A stretch of 7,384 nt of DNA from positions 1-7,384 of the forward strand of contig JANYKY010000048.1 of NCBI GenBank assembly GCA_025357975.1. The letters run 5' to 3'. This document shows, one piece after another, positions 7,062 to 7,384 of this stretch (positions are counted from its first letter, which is position 1; the number at the start of each line of letters is the position of its first letter). This stretch comes from Gemmatimonadaceae bacterium (GTDB lineage: Bacteria > Gemmatimonadota > Gemmatimonadetes > Gemmatimonadales > Gemmatimonadaceae). The notes below the pieces were generated by a model. That model saw only the letters and a list, made by a program, of their open reading frames with translations. It ran no database searches and was not told where the DNA came from. A program made the position numbers and the translations under genes.

Positions 7062-7063
7062 GT
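7046..7063 (-). promoter_or_regulatory. Inverted repeat covering a stop/start junction (possible translational coupling hairpin)
   Basis: ACGTGAA (7046-7052) and TTCACGT (7057-7063) are perfect 7-base arms around the 4-base loop ATAC. On the minus-strand mRNA one arm contains both the GTG start of the Ig-like lipoprotein (7061-7059) and the TGA stop of the upstream membrane protein (7060-7058). Folded, the start codon would be paired and hidden. A ribosome finishing the upstream gene would open the hairpin exactly there, so the lipoprotein would be made mainly when the membrane protein is made. No Shine-Dalgarno is visible before this GTG, which fits re-initiation. The repeat is seen directly; its role is inferred. 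Confidence 0.45.
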
Positions 7064-7384
7064 AGTATCGTCGCCGCGAGACAGCCTGGACAGGACGAAG
7101 CATACACCGGGAAGGAGTGCACCATATGCGAAAACGCCCACGAACTGGAGGCGCATGTCTCCGGTAACCGGCCCGACGATGCCGAGCAAACAGAGTAGTC
7201 CGCAGACGAGCAGGCCGCGCCTGGCGTGACGCTCGCGCCCGGACGATTGTAAAGTGAATGCGGCGAAAACGAGGGAGAGTCCAAGGAAGCCATCCCATGA
7301 CAGCAGCTCGATTGCATATGAGGAGGACGGCCATACGAGCAACGCGCTGCCGAGTTGACGGGTGGCCGTCAGCGCAACGAAGTG
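7058..7384 (-). CDS. Multi-pass membrane protein, C-terminal part (runs off right edge)
   Basis: The reading frame is open from the right edge down to TGA at 7060-7058, giving 108 visible residues without a start; the true N-terminus lies beyond the window. It contains at least three likely membrane helices, around 'WDGFLGLSLVFAAFTL', 'RGLLVCGLLCLLGIVGPV' and 'LQFVGVFAYGALLPGVCFVL', with basic loops between helix 1 and 2 (SSGRERHARR) and at the C-terminus (SRLSRGDDTT). By the positive-inside rule these ends should be cytoplasmic. I do not recognise a family with confidence; it has the look of a small uncharacterised integral membrane protein of about 200 residues. A TTG at 7342 exists, but the frame continues upstream of it without a stop, so it is not taken as the start. 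The four-base GTGA overlap with the Ig-like lipoprotein gene makes the two a coupled pair. Confidence 0.75.
   Translation of the reverse strand, partial: HFVALTATRQLGSALLVWPSSSYAIELLSWDGFLGLSLVFAAFTLQSSGRERHARRGLLVCGLLCLLGIVGPVTGDMRLQFVGVFAYGALLPGVCFVLSRLSRGDDTT

Noticed and set aside
7062..7334. Longer N-terminus for the Ig-like lipoprotein, reading from about 7334
   Set aside because: The added stretch is arginine-rich and out-of-frame shadow of the upstream membrane protein. The lipoprotein signal begins cleanly at the GTG at 7061.

Overview
The window is GC-rich bacterial chromosome, probably from the phylum Gemmatimonadota. That placement is an inference from gene content: an exported S9 peptidase whose signal peptide ends in 'GAQ', an Ig-like-repeat lipoprotein, weak or absent Shine-Dalgarno sequences and several GTG starts. 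No rRNA or other marker gene is present to confirm it. I see no mobile element, tRNA, rRNA or CRISPR array. Coding density is very high: eight genes, two of them cut by the window edges, and no gap longer than about 70 bases.

Left part (1-1057, minus strand): a lipoprotein gene is followed 17 bases later by the N-terminal third or so of a calcineurin-type metallophosphoesterase that runs off the left edge. The two look like one transcription unit, read away from the central operon.

Central part (1120-5747, plus strand): a compact three-gene operon. It holds cstA (peptide/pyruvate-type carbon-starvation transporter), an exported prolyl-oligopeptidase-family (S9) serine peptidase starting 3 bases after the cstA stop, and a 64-residue YbdD/YjiX-family protein whose GTG start overlaps the peptidase stop as GTGA. 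In E. coli the cstA-type transporter and the YbdD-type protein are immediate neighbours. Here a secreted peptidase sits between them with tight junctions. A reasonable reading, not proven, is one unit that cleaves peptides outside the cytoplasm and imports a product such as small peptides, amino acids or pyruvate, with the small protein assisting the transporter.

Right part (5789-7384, minus strand, convergent with the operon): from upstream to downstream, a multi-pass membrane protein cut by the right edge, a lipoprotein with two bacterial Ig-like repeats starting in a GTGA overlap with it, and a small three-helix membrane protein 70 bases further on. The GTGA junction lies inside a perfect 7-bp inverted repeat with a 4-base loop, so the lipoprotein start codon would be base-paired in the mRNA. 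This suggests translational coupling. None of these three has a function I can name.

The best candidates for something new are the cstA-peptidase-ybdD arrangement and the hairpin over the stop/start junction. I found no clear sign of a defence system or other wholly unknown machinery.
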